Assembly (NCBI GenBank): GCA_947367055.1
Contig: CANBCI010000001.1
Span: 1 to 64,000 of the forward strand
Length of the DNA: 64,000 nucleotides
Source of the DNA: an uncultured Alphaproteobacteria bacterium
GTDB taxonomy: Bacteria > Pseudomonadota > Alphaproteobacteria > Rs-D84
Reading direction: 5' to 3'
Below the pieces are notes generated by a model. It was not told the DNA's origin, ran no database searches, and worked only from the letters and a program-made list of their open reading frames with translations. Shown piece after piece: positions 47,757-54,848 of this stretch; the first letter of the stretch is position 1, and each line of letters starts with the position of its first letter. The position numbers and the translations under genes are program-made.

Positions 47757-47981
47757 ATGCCGAATGTTATGCAGCAATTATTCGTAATGAATATTGAATC
47801 TTTGCTAAAAGAGTATATGGCCTATCGTGCATTTAATAAGTCCGATTGTGTGATCAATATGCGCATACCGCGCCCCATTCTGGATAAAATAAAGCAGTTG
47901 GCCGACCAGCAGCATGTCCCGTATCAATCGTTAATATCATCGGTGCTGTTTTCATTGGCCAATATAGAGGAACCAAAATAA
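47757..47981 (+). CDS. Ribbon-helix-helix-like small protein (CopG/BrnA-type, antitoxin-like)
   Basis: This is a 74-residue protein. The C-terminal half ('CVINMRIPRPILDKIKQLADQQHVPYQSLISSVL') has the strand-helix-helix pattern of CopG/BrnA-family DNA-binding antitoxins. The ATG at 47757 follows AGGAG. A repeat-rich promoter precedes it, and a larger gene follows after 53 bp. A toxin-antitoxin or autoregulated module is plausible but unproven, since the partner does not look like a known toxin. Confidence 0.6.
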   Translation: MPNVMQQLFVMNIESLLKEYMAYRAFNKSDCVINMRIPRPILDKIKQLADQQHVPYQSLISSVLFSLANIEEPK

Positions 47982-48034
47982 ACCGCGCAAACGCGATGCG
48001 CCGCACAAACTGTGAACAATACAAGGAGGAAAAT

Positions 48035-48946
48035 ATGCAGCATAAACCGCTGGAAATTTTTAACTTTTTGCAAAACCATTCACATCGCATGAACGAGGTG
48101 GCCATTGGCACGCTATTTCCGCAAATGTATGAAAACCACGGAAACGATACGCAATATTGGCTGTATTCAGATTTGGCGCGCTATTTCACAGAAATACATG
48201 CCGAGCCCAATGAAAAAAATATTTCTGAAAACCTGCACCTGGATATGGCGCGCGCATACGTGCCAAACGGATTTAAAAAGCCGGATGACAATGTAAAATT
48301 TTCAGAATTGTTCTATAGACACATTGAACTGTTCCAAACAAATTCAGGTGGCCGACAAACTGATGCAAAAATGACGCGGCTTGCATGCGCCGCAATAACA
48401 TATATGCCGGAAACAATTTTTGCCCATTTGTATTTCATGATGCCGGATTCAGATTTCAAGGAAATAAAAAGCACCAGTTACAATGTATCCAGAATATTCC
48501 GTCGCCAGCGTTTGACCAGCATCGAAAAAAACATCAACGGCATACTGCATTCACTGAATATTAAATTTGAAGCATTTAGTATGATTGCAAACCAGGCATT
48601 ATTTCATGAACGCAGCGCAACCGAATTAAAAATACGCAACAACATTAAAATAAATTCAAAAGACCCGTTGTCGAACTATATGCACTTTGCGTCACTGGGC
48701 GCGCGCATATACGGCCTGGACCAGGCAATAAAAGAATACAATATGCGCGGATACAGAAAGGCGGAAAAATTCATAGACCTGGCGCGGGAAAATTTGGAAA
48801 ACGCGCGTGCGTTAATGATAAAAAATTATGGCCGCACCCCGGAACAGGATTTAACCCCAACGCACATATCCACGGTTCAGTCACACTACAATCAATTACA
48901 ACGCGAATTTGTTGCAAAATATAGACAGGAAAACCTGCGGCAGTAG
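48035..48946 (+). CDS. Hypothetical 303-residue protein, possible DinD relative
   Basis: The ATG at 48035 follows a perfect AAGGAGG; an upstream frame adds 13 residues without support. It has no signal or membrane segment. The N-terminal half is helical and unrecognised. The C-terminal region (about 180-290: 'FHERSATELKIRNNIKINSKD', 'MHFASLGARI', 'YGRTPEQDLTPTHI') recalls the C-terminal part of DNA-damage-inducible protein D, compared only from memory. It is co-transcribed with the ribbon-helix-helix-like gene, and a strong terminator follows. Confidence 0.6.
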   Translation: MQHKPLEIFNFLQNHSHRMNEVAIGTLFPQMYENHGNDTQYWLYSDLARYFTEIHAEPNEKNISENLHLDMARAYVPNGFKKPDDNVKFSELFYRHIELFQTNSGGRQTDAKMTRLACAAITYMPETIFAHLYFMMPDSDFKEIKSTSYNVSRIFRRQRLTSIEKNINGILHSLNIKFEAFSMIANQALFHERSATELKIRNNIKINSKDPLSNYMHFASLGARIYGLDQAIKEYNMRGYRKAEKFIDLARENLENARALMIKNYGRTPEQDLTPTHISTVQSHYNQLQREFVAKYRQENLRQ

Positions 48947-48956
48947 GAAAACAAAA

Positions 48957-48982
48957 AACGCGGCGAACGCCGCGTTTTTTTA
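48957..48982 (+). terminator. Terminator of the two-gene module
   Basis: ACGCGGC / GCCGCGT hairpin followed by seven Ts. Confidence 0.88.
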
Positions 48983-48992
48983 TTTTTTAACC

Positions 48993-49340
48993 TTACCAGC
49001 TTAACAATTCCGGGCATCCGATTGTTTTTGCACCGGACGTTGTCATCAAGAACGACAAAATCGTACCAATCATAAACAGCAGTATAAAGCCAACCAACAT
49101 TGCGGTACCCTTGGTCTTGACATCATCCATTTTAACTTCACCCTTGGAAATAAATCCCCAGGCCCAGTTTGCGATAATAAACGCCGCACCGATAAATGCC
49201 AATGTACGCACCATATTAAATACGCCGCGAAAATCCTTCATTAAAACGCACAAACCGTTTTCATTAACGGCCGCCATTGCCGGCGCAGACACCATGATGC
49301 CAATTATCGCCATATTGATTTTATACATCAGTTTTTTCAT
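48993..49340 (-). CDS. TrbC/VirB2-like pilin-type membrane protein
   Basis: This 115-residue protein has a signal peptide (to about 23, 'SAPAMA') and two hydrophobic helices (about 45-65 and 80-100) joined by a short basic loop 'GFISKGEVKMDDVKTKG', the VirB2/TrbC layout. Cysteines sit near both ends (31 and 109). VirB2 forms the pilus of type IV secretion systems. No other secretion gene is near, so it is either an orphan or part of a scattered system. Confidence 0.65.
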   Translation of the reverse strand: MKKLMYKINMAIIGIMVSAPAMAAVNENGLCVLMKDFRGVFNMVRTLAFIGAAFIIANWAWGFISKGEVKMDDVKTKGTAMLVGFILLFMIGTILSFLMTTSGAKTIGCPELLSW

Positions 49341-49402
49341 TTGGAACCCCTTTTGTCCTAATTATTTCCCTGTAATTTTATCATAATTTCATAATCGTTT
49401 CA

Positions 49403-49432
49403 AATAAAAAGCGCCGCAAATCATGCGGCGCC
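49403..49432 (-). terminator. Terminator of the lipoprotein gene
   Basis: GCGCCGCA / TGCGGCGC hairpin followed on the minus strand by TTTTTATTTG. Confidence 0.85.
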
Positions 49433-49451
49433 GTATTTTCATGAAATTTAA

Positions 49452-49850
49452 TTACATTGCGGACATCAGGTAATATTTATACCCCGCCCCGCGGTTCGGT
49501 ATGGACCCCAACTGCGGCATCGCAACCAGGCGCGGCGCGCCGGCCAACATAGACGTTTCCATACCCGCAACGGTCGCCGTACCGGCATTTTTCAACACCC
49601 GACGCGTCGCGCCCGGAATTTGACCGCCGTTGTCACGGATAAACAAATCTTCGCACTTTGTGTTGCGGTAAACCACCTTTTTGGACGCATTCAAATCACG
49701 CAAATCCGACGACAGGCGACCGCCCTCTTCTTCAAATGAATATTCACAATGCTTGCCGTTTTGAACATACTTGACATTGCCCGTATAGTAATCATGGGCA
49801 CACCCCGCCAACGCAATCGCCGCAATCATTGAAACAAAAACTTTTTTCAT
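49452..49850 (-). CDS. Hypothetical lipoprotein
   Basis: This 132-residue protein begins with a lipoprotein signal (lipobox 'LAGC', Cys17), so it is lipid-anchored. Other cysteines (34, 67) could pair. The middle is polar with 'SSDLRDLNASKKVVYRN'; the end 'PNRGAGYKYYLMSAM' is aromatic. I do not recognise the family. GGGATG precedes the start. It is monocistronic and upstream of the VirB2-like gene on the same strand. Confidence 0.7.
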   Translation of the reverse strand: MKKVFVSMIAAIALAGCAHDYYTGNVKYVQNGKHCEYSFEEEGGRLSSDLRDLNASKKVVYRNTKCEDLFIRDNGGQIPGATRRVLKNAGTATVAGMETSMLAGAPRLVAMPQLGSIPNRGAGYKYYLMSAM

Positions 49851-50009
49851 TTACGCATCCCTTGTGTAAAAAACTCGGTATCGGCATTTTCTAATCCGTT
49901 TCCGATTCGTCAATATTGTTGCACAAAATACAAGATTGTCAATAAAATATATAAAAAATTATCTATTTTTTCAAAATCTGTATGCTATAATTCCGTGCAA
50001 AGGGGAAAA

Positions 50010-50957
50010 ATGATGAAATATACAGATTTCGGTTTGGTTAATACAAAAAACATGTTTTCAGACGCGATTTCGCGCGGGTATGCGGTCGGCGCATTTAATT
50101 TCTATAACATGGAAACATTAACGGCGATTATGCGCGCGGCGCGCGACACGCACAGTCCGGTTATACTGGCGGTATCGGAATCGGCCATGAAATACATGGG
50201 TGACGACATGCTTATGGGAATGATACGCGGCCTGAAACTTGACCCAAAAGACGGCGCGGCATTGCACCTGGATCATGGCGGTTCGTTCGAGGCATGCGCA
50301 CACGCAATCGAACTCGGCTTTTCATCCGTCATGATTGACGGCAGCAAACTGCCCTTTGACGAAAACATTAAAATATCGCGCCGCGTCGCGGAACTGGCGC
50401 ACGCGCACGATGTGACGGTAGAGGCGGAACTGGGGACACTAGCCGGGATAGAGGATGAAAACACATTCGGCACAGAATCCAGTTATACCAACCCGCGCGA
50501 TGTGATTGAATTTGTAAAACAGACCGGGATTGATTCACTGGCCATTGCAATTGGGACCAGTCACGGCGCATATAAACGCAAGTCGGACGCCGAAGAACTG
50601 CGCTTTGACATACTGGCCGATATTGCGGCCGAATTGCCGGGCTATCCGCTGGTGCTGCATGGGGCGTCAAACATCCCGCAAAATTATGTCAATGAAATCA
50701 ACGAATTTGGCGGTGAAATTTCGGGCGCCCGTGGAATACCCGCCCCGCAACTGCGCCGTGCGGTCGAAATGAACATATGCAAAATAAATGTCGACAGTGA
50801 TTCCAGACTTGCATTTACCGCGGGCGTACGCAGCAACCTTGCCGCAAAGCCAAACGGATTTAATCCGCGCGATTATCTGGGCGCGGGACGGCAAAATGTT
50901 TATGAAAACTGCATGAACGAAATCCGCAGCATTATGAATTCTGAAAACAAATTGTGA
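50010..50957 (+). CDS. fba: Class II fructose-bisphosphate aldolase
   Basis: This zinc-dependent aldolase of about 315 residues cleaves fructose 1,6-bisphosphate in glycolysis. Landmarks are 'LHLDHGGSFEAC' (zinc ligand His), 'SVMIDGSKLPFDENI', 'VEAELGTLAG' (conserved Glu), 'VLHGASNIP' (His) and 'KINVDSDSRLAF'. It begins at ATG 50010 or the adjacent ATG 50013, after AGGGGA. It is monocistronic, with a terminator downstream. Confidence 0.94.
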   Translation: MMKYTDFGLVNTKNMFSDAISRGYAVGAFNFYNMETLTAIMRAARDTHSPVILAVSESAMKYMGDDMLMGMIRGLKLDPKDGAALHLDHGGSFEACAHAIELGFSSVMIDGSKLPFDENIKISRRVAELAHAHDVTVEAELGTLAGIEDENTFGTESSYTNPRDVIEFVKQTGIDSLAIAIGTSHGAYKRKSDAEELRFDILADIAAELPGYPLVLHGASNIPQNYVNEINEFGGEISGARGIPAPQLRRAVEMNICKINVDSDSRLAFTAGVRSNLAAKPNGFNPRDYLGAGRQNVYENCMNEIRSIMNSENKL

Positions 50958-50978
50958 TGCTTTGATAAAAATATATTT

Positions 50979-51009
50979 ATCGGCCCCGAAAAATGGGGCT
51001 TTATTTTTT
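50979..51009 (+). terminator. Terminator of fba
   Basis: GGCCCC / GGGGCT hairpin followed by TTATTTTTTA. Confidence 0.82.
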
Positions 51010-51010
51010 A

Positions 51011-51038
51011 TTGACAAACAAAAATAACAGTCTATACT
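51011..51038 (+). promoter_or_regulatory. Promoter of the gene at 51066
   Basis: TTGACA (51011) and TATACT (51033) have a 16-bp spacer, with AAAGGA and the ATG about 28 bp downstream. Confidence 0.75.
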
Positions 51039-51065
51039 TCGTATTAAATCACAAAAGGAATTATT

Positions 51066-51635
51066 ATGAGTGAACAAAAAATTATAAAAAGCGAACCGGT
51101 AAAAATCCCCTCATCCGTGCCGGCGTCTGTAAAAGAATGGTTTACAGAAAGCAAATTCATGGATTTACAAGAATCTTTCTCATTTAAAAATTCAATATGC
51201 TTTAATCACGATATGGGAATCTATATGCCATTGTATCATGAAGGTTTAGATATTGATAAGTATAACATCTGCGCAAAGTCAATATCCAAAAACATGAAAA
51301 ACGTGATTGATGCGGATTTGAAATCTATGAACCAGCCATACGAAGTTGTTGGCAATATCGTGACATTTATTGACAATCATATGATTTCAGAAAACCAGAA
51401 ATTTGTTCATTTGCCGATTTATTCCAAATCCGGGAAAACCGTTGCCGGGACAGTTCTGTTGCGCAATCTTGAAACCAGACTGATTGGGACAATTCCGGCA
51501 AAGTGGATGATTTCATACACTTATGCAAACCATAAACTGGCCATACAAATGGGTATGAAAGAATTCGCAGAATGTGTCATAAAATCGCAGGAAATCCGCG
51601 CACAACTTATCAAAAACGCACTTTTGACAAAGTAA
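51066..51635 (+). CDS. Hypothetical protein, possible diverged member of the 3317/37247 family
   Basis: This 189-residue protein has no signal or membrane segment. The order of features (a strand 'SICFNHDMGIYMPLYHEG', a central 'YEVVGNIVTF', then 'GTVLLRNLETRLIGTIPAKWMIS') parallels the 'VCVYN', 'ELVAQVTM' and 'NLIIRNKKTGNLEL' segments of the proteins at 3317 and 37247, but identity is low. The gene is AT-rich, with an isolated transcription unit of the same style. The ATG follows AAAGGA. Function unknown. Confidence 0.65.
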   Translation: MSEQKIIKSEPVKIPSSVPASVKEWFTESKFMDLQESFSFKNSICFNHDMGIYMPLYHEGLDIDKYNICAKSISKNMKNVIDADLKSMNQPYEVVGNIVTFIDNHMISENQKFVHLPIYSKSGKTVAGTVLLRNLETRLIGTIPAKWMISYTYANHKLAIQMGMKEFAECVIKSQEIRAQLIKNALLTK

Positions 51636-51667
51636 AAGCATTTATACATGTGCGCATACGCGAACGC

Positions 51668-51694
51668 AAACACCGCCCGGCCGGGCGGTGTTTT
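51668..51694. terminator. Bidirectional intrinsic terminator
   Basis: CACCGCCCGG / CCGGGCGGTG hairpin followed by TTTTTATTT on the plus strand; the Xre-family gene converges from the other side. Confidence 0.85.
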
Positions 51695-52044
51695 TATTTC
51701 GCAATTAGTCGATTTGATATTCTTAAAATCAGGTTTTTGTCGTCGTCGGTCATGCGACACAGCAGACCAATCATTTCGCGTGTTTTTTTATCGTATATTT
51801 CCGATGTTTTTTCAACCTCGCCCAATAGTGCGACAATGGAAATATTCATGGCCTTTGCAATATAATATAGCCGTGATGCAGATATGCGATTGGATGCCGC
51901 TTCATACTTTTGCACCTGTTGAAATGTGACGCCCAGGGTTTGTGCCAAATCATTTTGCGACATGCCCAATTTGCGTCGCCAATTAACAATCATTTGCCCG
52001 ATTAGAATATCAACCGAATCCGGTTTGAATGGTCGCCCCGACAT
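51694..52044 (-). CDS. Xre-family helix-turn-helix regulator
   Basis: This 116-residue protein has a Cro/C1-type DNA-binding domain (about 12-70): 'IVNWRRKLGMSQNDLAQTLGVTFQQVQKYEAASNRISASRLYYIAKAMNI'. A short helical tail follows ('MIGLLCRMTDDDKNLILRISNRLI'). Such small regulators are common in alphaproteobacteria and often act as repressors. Two tandem structured RNAs (C and D) lie in its leader. GGGGGAA precedes the ATG at 52044. Confidence 0.9.
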   Translation of the reverse strand: MSGRPFKPDSVDILIGQMIVNWRRKLGMSQNDLAQTLGVTFQQVQKYEAASNRISASRLYYIAKAMNISIVALLGEVEKTSEIYDKKTREMIGLLCRMTDDDKNLILRISNRLIAK

Positions 52045-52062
52045 ATTTTATTCCCCCGCCGT

Positions 52063-52250
52063 TAAAAAATTTAACCATCGAAAGAACGATGGCTGGAGGT
52101 TAACAACAATACCAAAGTAAATTGCCCGCTTATTTAGATATATCGCGGCCTCCAGCCCTACAACTGGACTTTCACGCCCGAATGCGGGCAACTTTGGTTT
52201 TTATTGAGGTTGTTAAGCCCCATTTTTGCGACGGATTTAACCGACCATGT
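52063..52250 (-). ncRNA. Structured leader RNA, copy C
   Basis: Minus-strand RNA. The long-range helix is extensive: plus-strand TTAACAAC (52100-52107) with GTTGTTAA (52209-52216), ACCAAAGT (52111) with ACTTTGGT (52191), TTGCCCGC (52122) with GCGGGCAA (52184). The pseudoknot strands are GGCTGGAGG (52091-52099) and CCTCCAGCC (52149-52157), 9 bp. The 3' hairpin CCATCG/CGATGG (52075-52092) is followed by a T-run and then the xre ribosome site. The terminator stem shares two bases with the pseudoknot, so the two may compete. Confidence 0.75.
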
Positions 52251-52256
52251 GTTCCA

Positions 52257-52264
52257 ATTATATC
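52257..52264 (-). promoter_or_regulatory. Extended -10 promoter of leader RNA C
   Basis: TGATATAAT on the minus strand, a consensus extended -10, lies about 7 bp before the predicted RNA start. The -35 region is weak. Confidence 0.55.
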
Positions 52265-52305
52265 AGCGCACCGCAAAATTTCCATAAAAATCGCACCCGG
52301 CCGAT

Positions 52306-52482
52306 ATAAAAAACCTATCATAAAATAGATAGGCTGGAGGCTAGTACTTACACAATAGCATGTATAGCGACCTATTCAATATATTCAGTCGCACCCCAGC
52401 CTTTCAGCCGGTGTTTATTCCCACAAAAGGGAATCGCTATTGTGTGAGAGTACTAATCTCACATGACAGAACACCCGTCACA
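52306..52482 (-). ncRNA. Structured leader RNA, copy D
   Basis: Minus-strand RNA with a long-range helix: plus-strand TAGTACT (52342) with AGTACTA (52449), and CACAATAGC (52351) with GCTATTGTG (52436). A shorter pseudoknot uses GGCTGG (52332-52337) and CCAGCC (52396-52401). Inner hairpins are GCGAC/GTCGC and ATTCCC/GGGAAT. The 3' hairpin CCTATC/GATAGG (52314-52333) is followed by TTTTTTATAT. It lies upstream of copy C, so transcripts starting here pass two terminators before xre. Confidence 0.7.
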
Positions 52483-52488
52483 GTTGAA

Positions 52489-52517
52489 AGTATACCTAAA
52501 AATTATACCGATTGCAA
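52489..52517 (-). promoter_or_regulatory. Promoter of leader RNA D
   Basis: On the minus strand TTGCAA (52512-52517) and TATACT (52489-52494) are 17 bp apart. The -35 is identical to that of copy A. The start falls at the 5' edge of RNA D. Confidence 0.65.
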
Positions 52518-52611
52518 ATATTTTATTGTGAAATTAAACGGGCCGCACTGCGACCCTTAAAAATGAATTAAATGCAACTTTGCAAAAATTATTAGAATGA
52601 TATAGATGCGG

Positions 52612-52664
52612 AAAATGGCGGCAACGTAGTGTACAAATGCTACATGAGTTGCCGCCATTTTTTG
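52612..52664. terminator. Large hairpin, probable terminator near efp
   Basis: ATGGCGGCAAC / GTTGCCGCCAT with an inner GTAG/CTAC stem, followed by TTTTTT on the plus strand and a weaker T-tract on the minus. It can end efp transcription (minus) or any plus-strand RNA from 52045-52611. Its apex shares AGTGTACAAATG with a hairpin at 6942-6982. Confidence 0.7.
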
Positions 52665-52691
52665 CAGATATGTTATTATAATAATTTTTTA

Positions 52692-53261
52692 TTATTTTGC
52701 TCTTTCTACATATTCCAGTGTTTCAGTATTTACGACGATTTTCTCGCCCGCTTCGACAAATAGCGGAACCTGAACACGAATACCATTATCCAAAATAGCC
52801 GGTTTGCCGCCGCTGGATGATGCGGTCTGACCCTTTAGGGCGGGTTCGGTTTCTTCGACCGTCGCAATTACCGTTTTCGGCAATGTGATAGATACCGGGT
52901 GCCCTTCGACAAAGTTCGCCTTGACATTCATTTCCGGCGCCAGGAACTTCATCATGTCGCCCAATGAATCAACCGGCATTGTGAACTGTTCATAATCCGA
53001 CAGGTTCATAAAGAACGCGTCCGTACCGTCGGAATACAAATACTGACATTCGAAATCTTCGACCATCAGTTTTTCAACCTTGTCTTCGGCACGCCAACGG
53101 TCGCCACCCTTGTTGCCGGTGTCAATATCGCGCAGGTCGGCCTGAACAAACGCACCGCCCTTGCCCGGTTTTACCTTGGTTATTGATGTAACGGAATAAC
53201 GGCGCCCGTTGTGGGAAATAACCCAACCGACACGCATGTCATTTGCAATGTATGATGCCAT
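52692..53261 (-). CDS. efp: Elongation factor P
   Basis: This 189-residue three-domain factor rescues ribosomes stalled at polyproline. The modification-site loop 'KPGKGGAFVQADLRDIDTG' has Lys at position 34, the normal target for beta-lysylation or rhamnosylation-type partners (Lys fits EpmA). Later signatures 'SLGDMMKFLAPEMNVKANF' and 'NGIRVQVPLFVEAGEKIVVNT' are complete. The modification enzymes are not in the window. It lies 60 bp after ppa. Confidence 0.97.
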   Translation of the reverse strand: MASYIANDMRVGWVISHNGRRYSVTSITKVKPGKGGAFVQADLRDIDTGNKGGDRWRAEDKVEKLMVEDFECQYLYSDGTDAFFMNLSDYEQFTMPVDSLGDMMKFLAPEMNVKANFVEGHPVSITLPKTVIATVEETEPALKGQTASSSGGKPAILDNGIRVQVPLFVEAGEKIVVNTETLEYVERAK

Positions 53262-53321
53262 TGTAATACCTCTTTATTTTACCGTTTTATTATACGCGGA
53301 CGCAACCCACGCGCAAGCGAT

Positions 53322-53864
53322 TTATTTCGCCTCGCGCTTGTGATTCCAATAACGGTCGATACTGTCCATAATCAGTTTGTCCGCCGTTTCCCGATCGGCC
53401 CAACCCAAAACCTTGGACCAGGCGTTCGGCTGCAAATCCTTGTAATGCTGGAAAAAGTATTCGATTTTCGAACGCAAAATTTGCGGCAATTGGTCCAATT
53501 GTTCGGTTGCGGTGTAATACGGATCGATTTTATCGCGCGGCACGCAGATGATTTTTTCGTCGCCGCCGGCCTGATCTTCCATTAAAAGCGCGCCGATTGG
53601 GCGAACCTCAATCAAAACGCCGGGACGCAGCGGGGCATTACAAACCACAACGCAGTCCAACGGGTCGCCGTCATCGCCCAGTGTGCCCGGGAAATAACCA
53701 TAGTTCGCCGGATACGCCATGGGCGCATGCAGAATCCGGTCAACCTTTAACATGCCGGTTTCCTTGTTAATTTCATATTTTACATAGCCGTTTTCCGGCA
53801 CTTCGATAATAGCATTCATTTTTTTTGGCGGCATTTTGCCCGGTGCAATTTCTTCTATTGTCAT
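53322..53864 (-). CDS. ppa: Inorganic pyrophosphatase
   Basis: This 180-residue family-I enzyme hydrolyses pyrophosphate and pulls biosynthetic reactions forward. The signature 'DGDPLDCVVV' (about 66-75) and metal-binding 'ENGYVKYEINKETG' and 'DPYYT' are present. It ends 'WADRETADKLIMDSIDRYW'. AAAGGACAGA precedes the start. It is upstream of efp on the same strand. Confidence 0.96.
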   Translation of the reverse strand: MTIEEIAPGKMPPKKMNAIIEVPENGYVKYEINKETGMLKVDRILHAPMAYPANYGYFPGTLGDDGDPLDCVVVCNAPLRPGVLIEVRPIGALLMEDQAGGDEKIICVPRDKIDPYYTATEQLDQLPQILRSKIEYFFQHYKDLQPNAWSKVLGWADRETADKLIMDSIDRYWNHKREAK

Positions 53865-53919
53865 AAAATCTGTCCTTTGTTTGTGGCGGACATATTATCA
53901 TAAAAATCAGATATTGCAA

Positions 53920-54531
53920 TCAATTTGAACTGTAATGGCAATTTGACGTAAATTCATATGTTCCCGACTCATCCGACATTTCTGTCCCGGTGGGCAAATA
54001 ACAATCAGATATCTTGGTGCCATACGCATCGGTTTTTCCATTATCCGGGCATGCCTTGCATGATGCGTCGCCGGTTGCGGTATTACATTCATCCGCATAG
54101 TAAAATGCTCCATACGTTCCGCAACCACATTCATAGGTGTAAACCGATGTACAACTGCCATCAATTTTCTTTTTTGTACAACTTGTTTTGCGCCGATAAT
54201 TGATACTAAAGGATCCATAACCCATATTTTCCCATTTTGTATCATCAGTGGTTAAATAACATCCCAAAGAAGAACACAAATCAATCTCGGCCTTATAACA
54301 AGATGAGCATTCTGTCGCGCAGTTTGATTGCGATGATGCACTGCAACTATCACAACATACATAGTCACTAATCTTATAACAAGATGCGCATTCTGTCGCA
54401 CATTGTGATTGCGACGGGGCCCAACAACCGTCACAGCACAAATATGTTGTTATTTCAGGGGTCGTCGAAATTGCCCCAGGCGCAGGTTGTGATAATATCA
54501 CCAAGGCAAAAAGCATCAAAATTAAACGCAT
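53920..54531 (-). CDS. Secreted cysteine-rich protein
   Basis: This 203-residue protein has a signal peptide (to about 20) and about 24 cysteines. The N-terminal part holds two to three copies of a unit of about 28 residues, 'CCDGCWAPSQSQCATECASCYK', including adjacent Cys pairs. The C-terminal module ('CKACPDNGKTDAYG', 'SDCYLPTGTEMSDESGTYEFTSNC') matches the end of the protein at 4248. Both genes follow the same type of structured RNA. GGGGG precedes the ATG. Disulfide-bonded surface protein by inference; function unknown. Confidence 0.82.
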   Translation of the reverse strand: MRLILMLFALVILSQPAPGAISTTPEITTYLCCDGCWAPSQSQCATECASCYKISDYVCCDSCSASSQSNCATECSSCYKAEIDLCSSLGCYLTTDDTKWENMGYGSFSINYRRKTSCTKKKIDGSCTSVYTYECGCGTYGAFYYADECNTATGDASCKACPDNGKTDAYGTKISDCYLPTGTEMSDESGTYEFTSNCHYSSN

Positions 54532-54555
54532 ATCAAAATCCCCCTAACTTCATTC

Positions 54556-54763
54556 AAAACAAAAACCACCGAATATATTCAGTGGCCAGGAGGTTGACAA
54601 CTATCTTGCGAGTAGCACGGTTTATTTGTTATTAGACCGTCCTCCTGACCCTTTGATGAATCAGGAGAATATTTATCGTCGCAATAAAAACGGCGCATTG
54701 CGCCAAATATATTCCGACGCACAAGAGAGGTTGTCATGCCCCATCACGGCAACCCGCCGTGAC
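54556..54763 (-). ncRNA. Structured leader RNA, copy B
   Basis: Minus-strand RNA starting near 54763 with a GTCACGG/CCGTGA-type hairpin. The long-range helix pairs plus-strand TGACAAC (54595-54601) with GTTGTCA (54730-54736); copy A has TGAGAAC/GTTCTCA at the same place, a compensatory change. The pseudoknot is CAGGAGG (54587-54593) with CCTCCTG (54641-54647). An inner stem is CGTCG/CGACG (54677, 54715). The 3' hairpin CCAC/GTGG (54566-54585) is followed by TTTTTGTTTT, 25-30 nt before the ribosome site of the Cys-rich gene. Confidence 0.78.
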
Positions 54764-54769
54764 ATTTTT

Positions 54770-54799
54770 ATTATAGGAAATTAACATTCATATTGTAAA
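54770..54799 (-). promoter_or_regulatory. Promoter of leader RNA B
   Basis: On the minus strand TTTACA (54794-54799) and TATAAT (54770-54775) have an 18-bp spacer. The start falls at the 5' edge of RNA B. Confidence 0.7.
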
Positions 54800-54808
54800 G
54801 ACTAAAAT

Positions 54809-54836
54809 AAAAAACCGCCACACGGGCGGTTTTATT
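54809..54836. terminator. Intrinsic terminator after dnaN
   Basis: CCGCC / GGCGG hairpin with A- and T-rich flanks; on the minus strand it ends dnaN transcription. Confidence 0.8.
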
Positions 54837-54848
54837 GCGCGGCGCAAA

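Noticed and set aside
52063-52482. HDV-like ribozyme on the plus strand
   Set aside because: The order of paired strands on the plus strand resembles a nested double pseudoknot, but P1 length, the conserved catalytic C region and spacing do not fit. The promoters and terminators favour the minus strand.
52063-52482. Integron attC sites
   Set aside because: Folded palindromic elements were considered, but there is no GTTRRRY/RYYYAAC core, no cassette layout and no active integron integrase.
52122-52560. Small plus-strand ORFs in the RNA C/D region
   Set aside because: They lack ribosome sites, run through paired RNA segments and resemble no protein.
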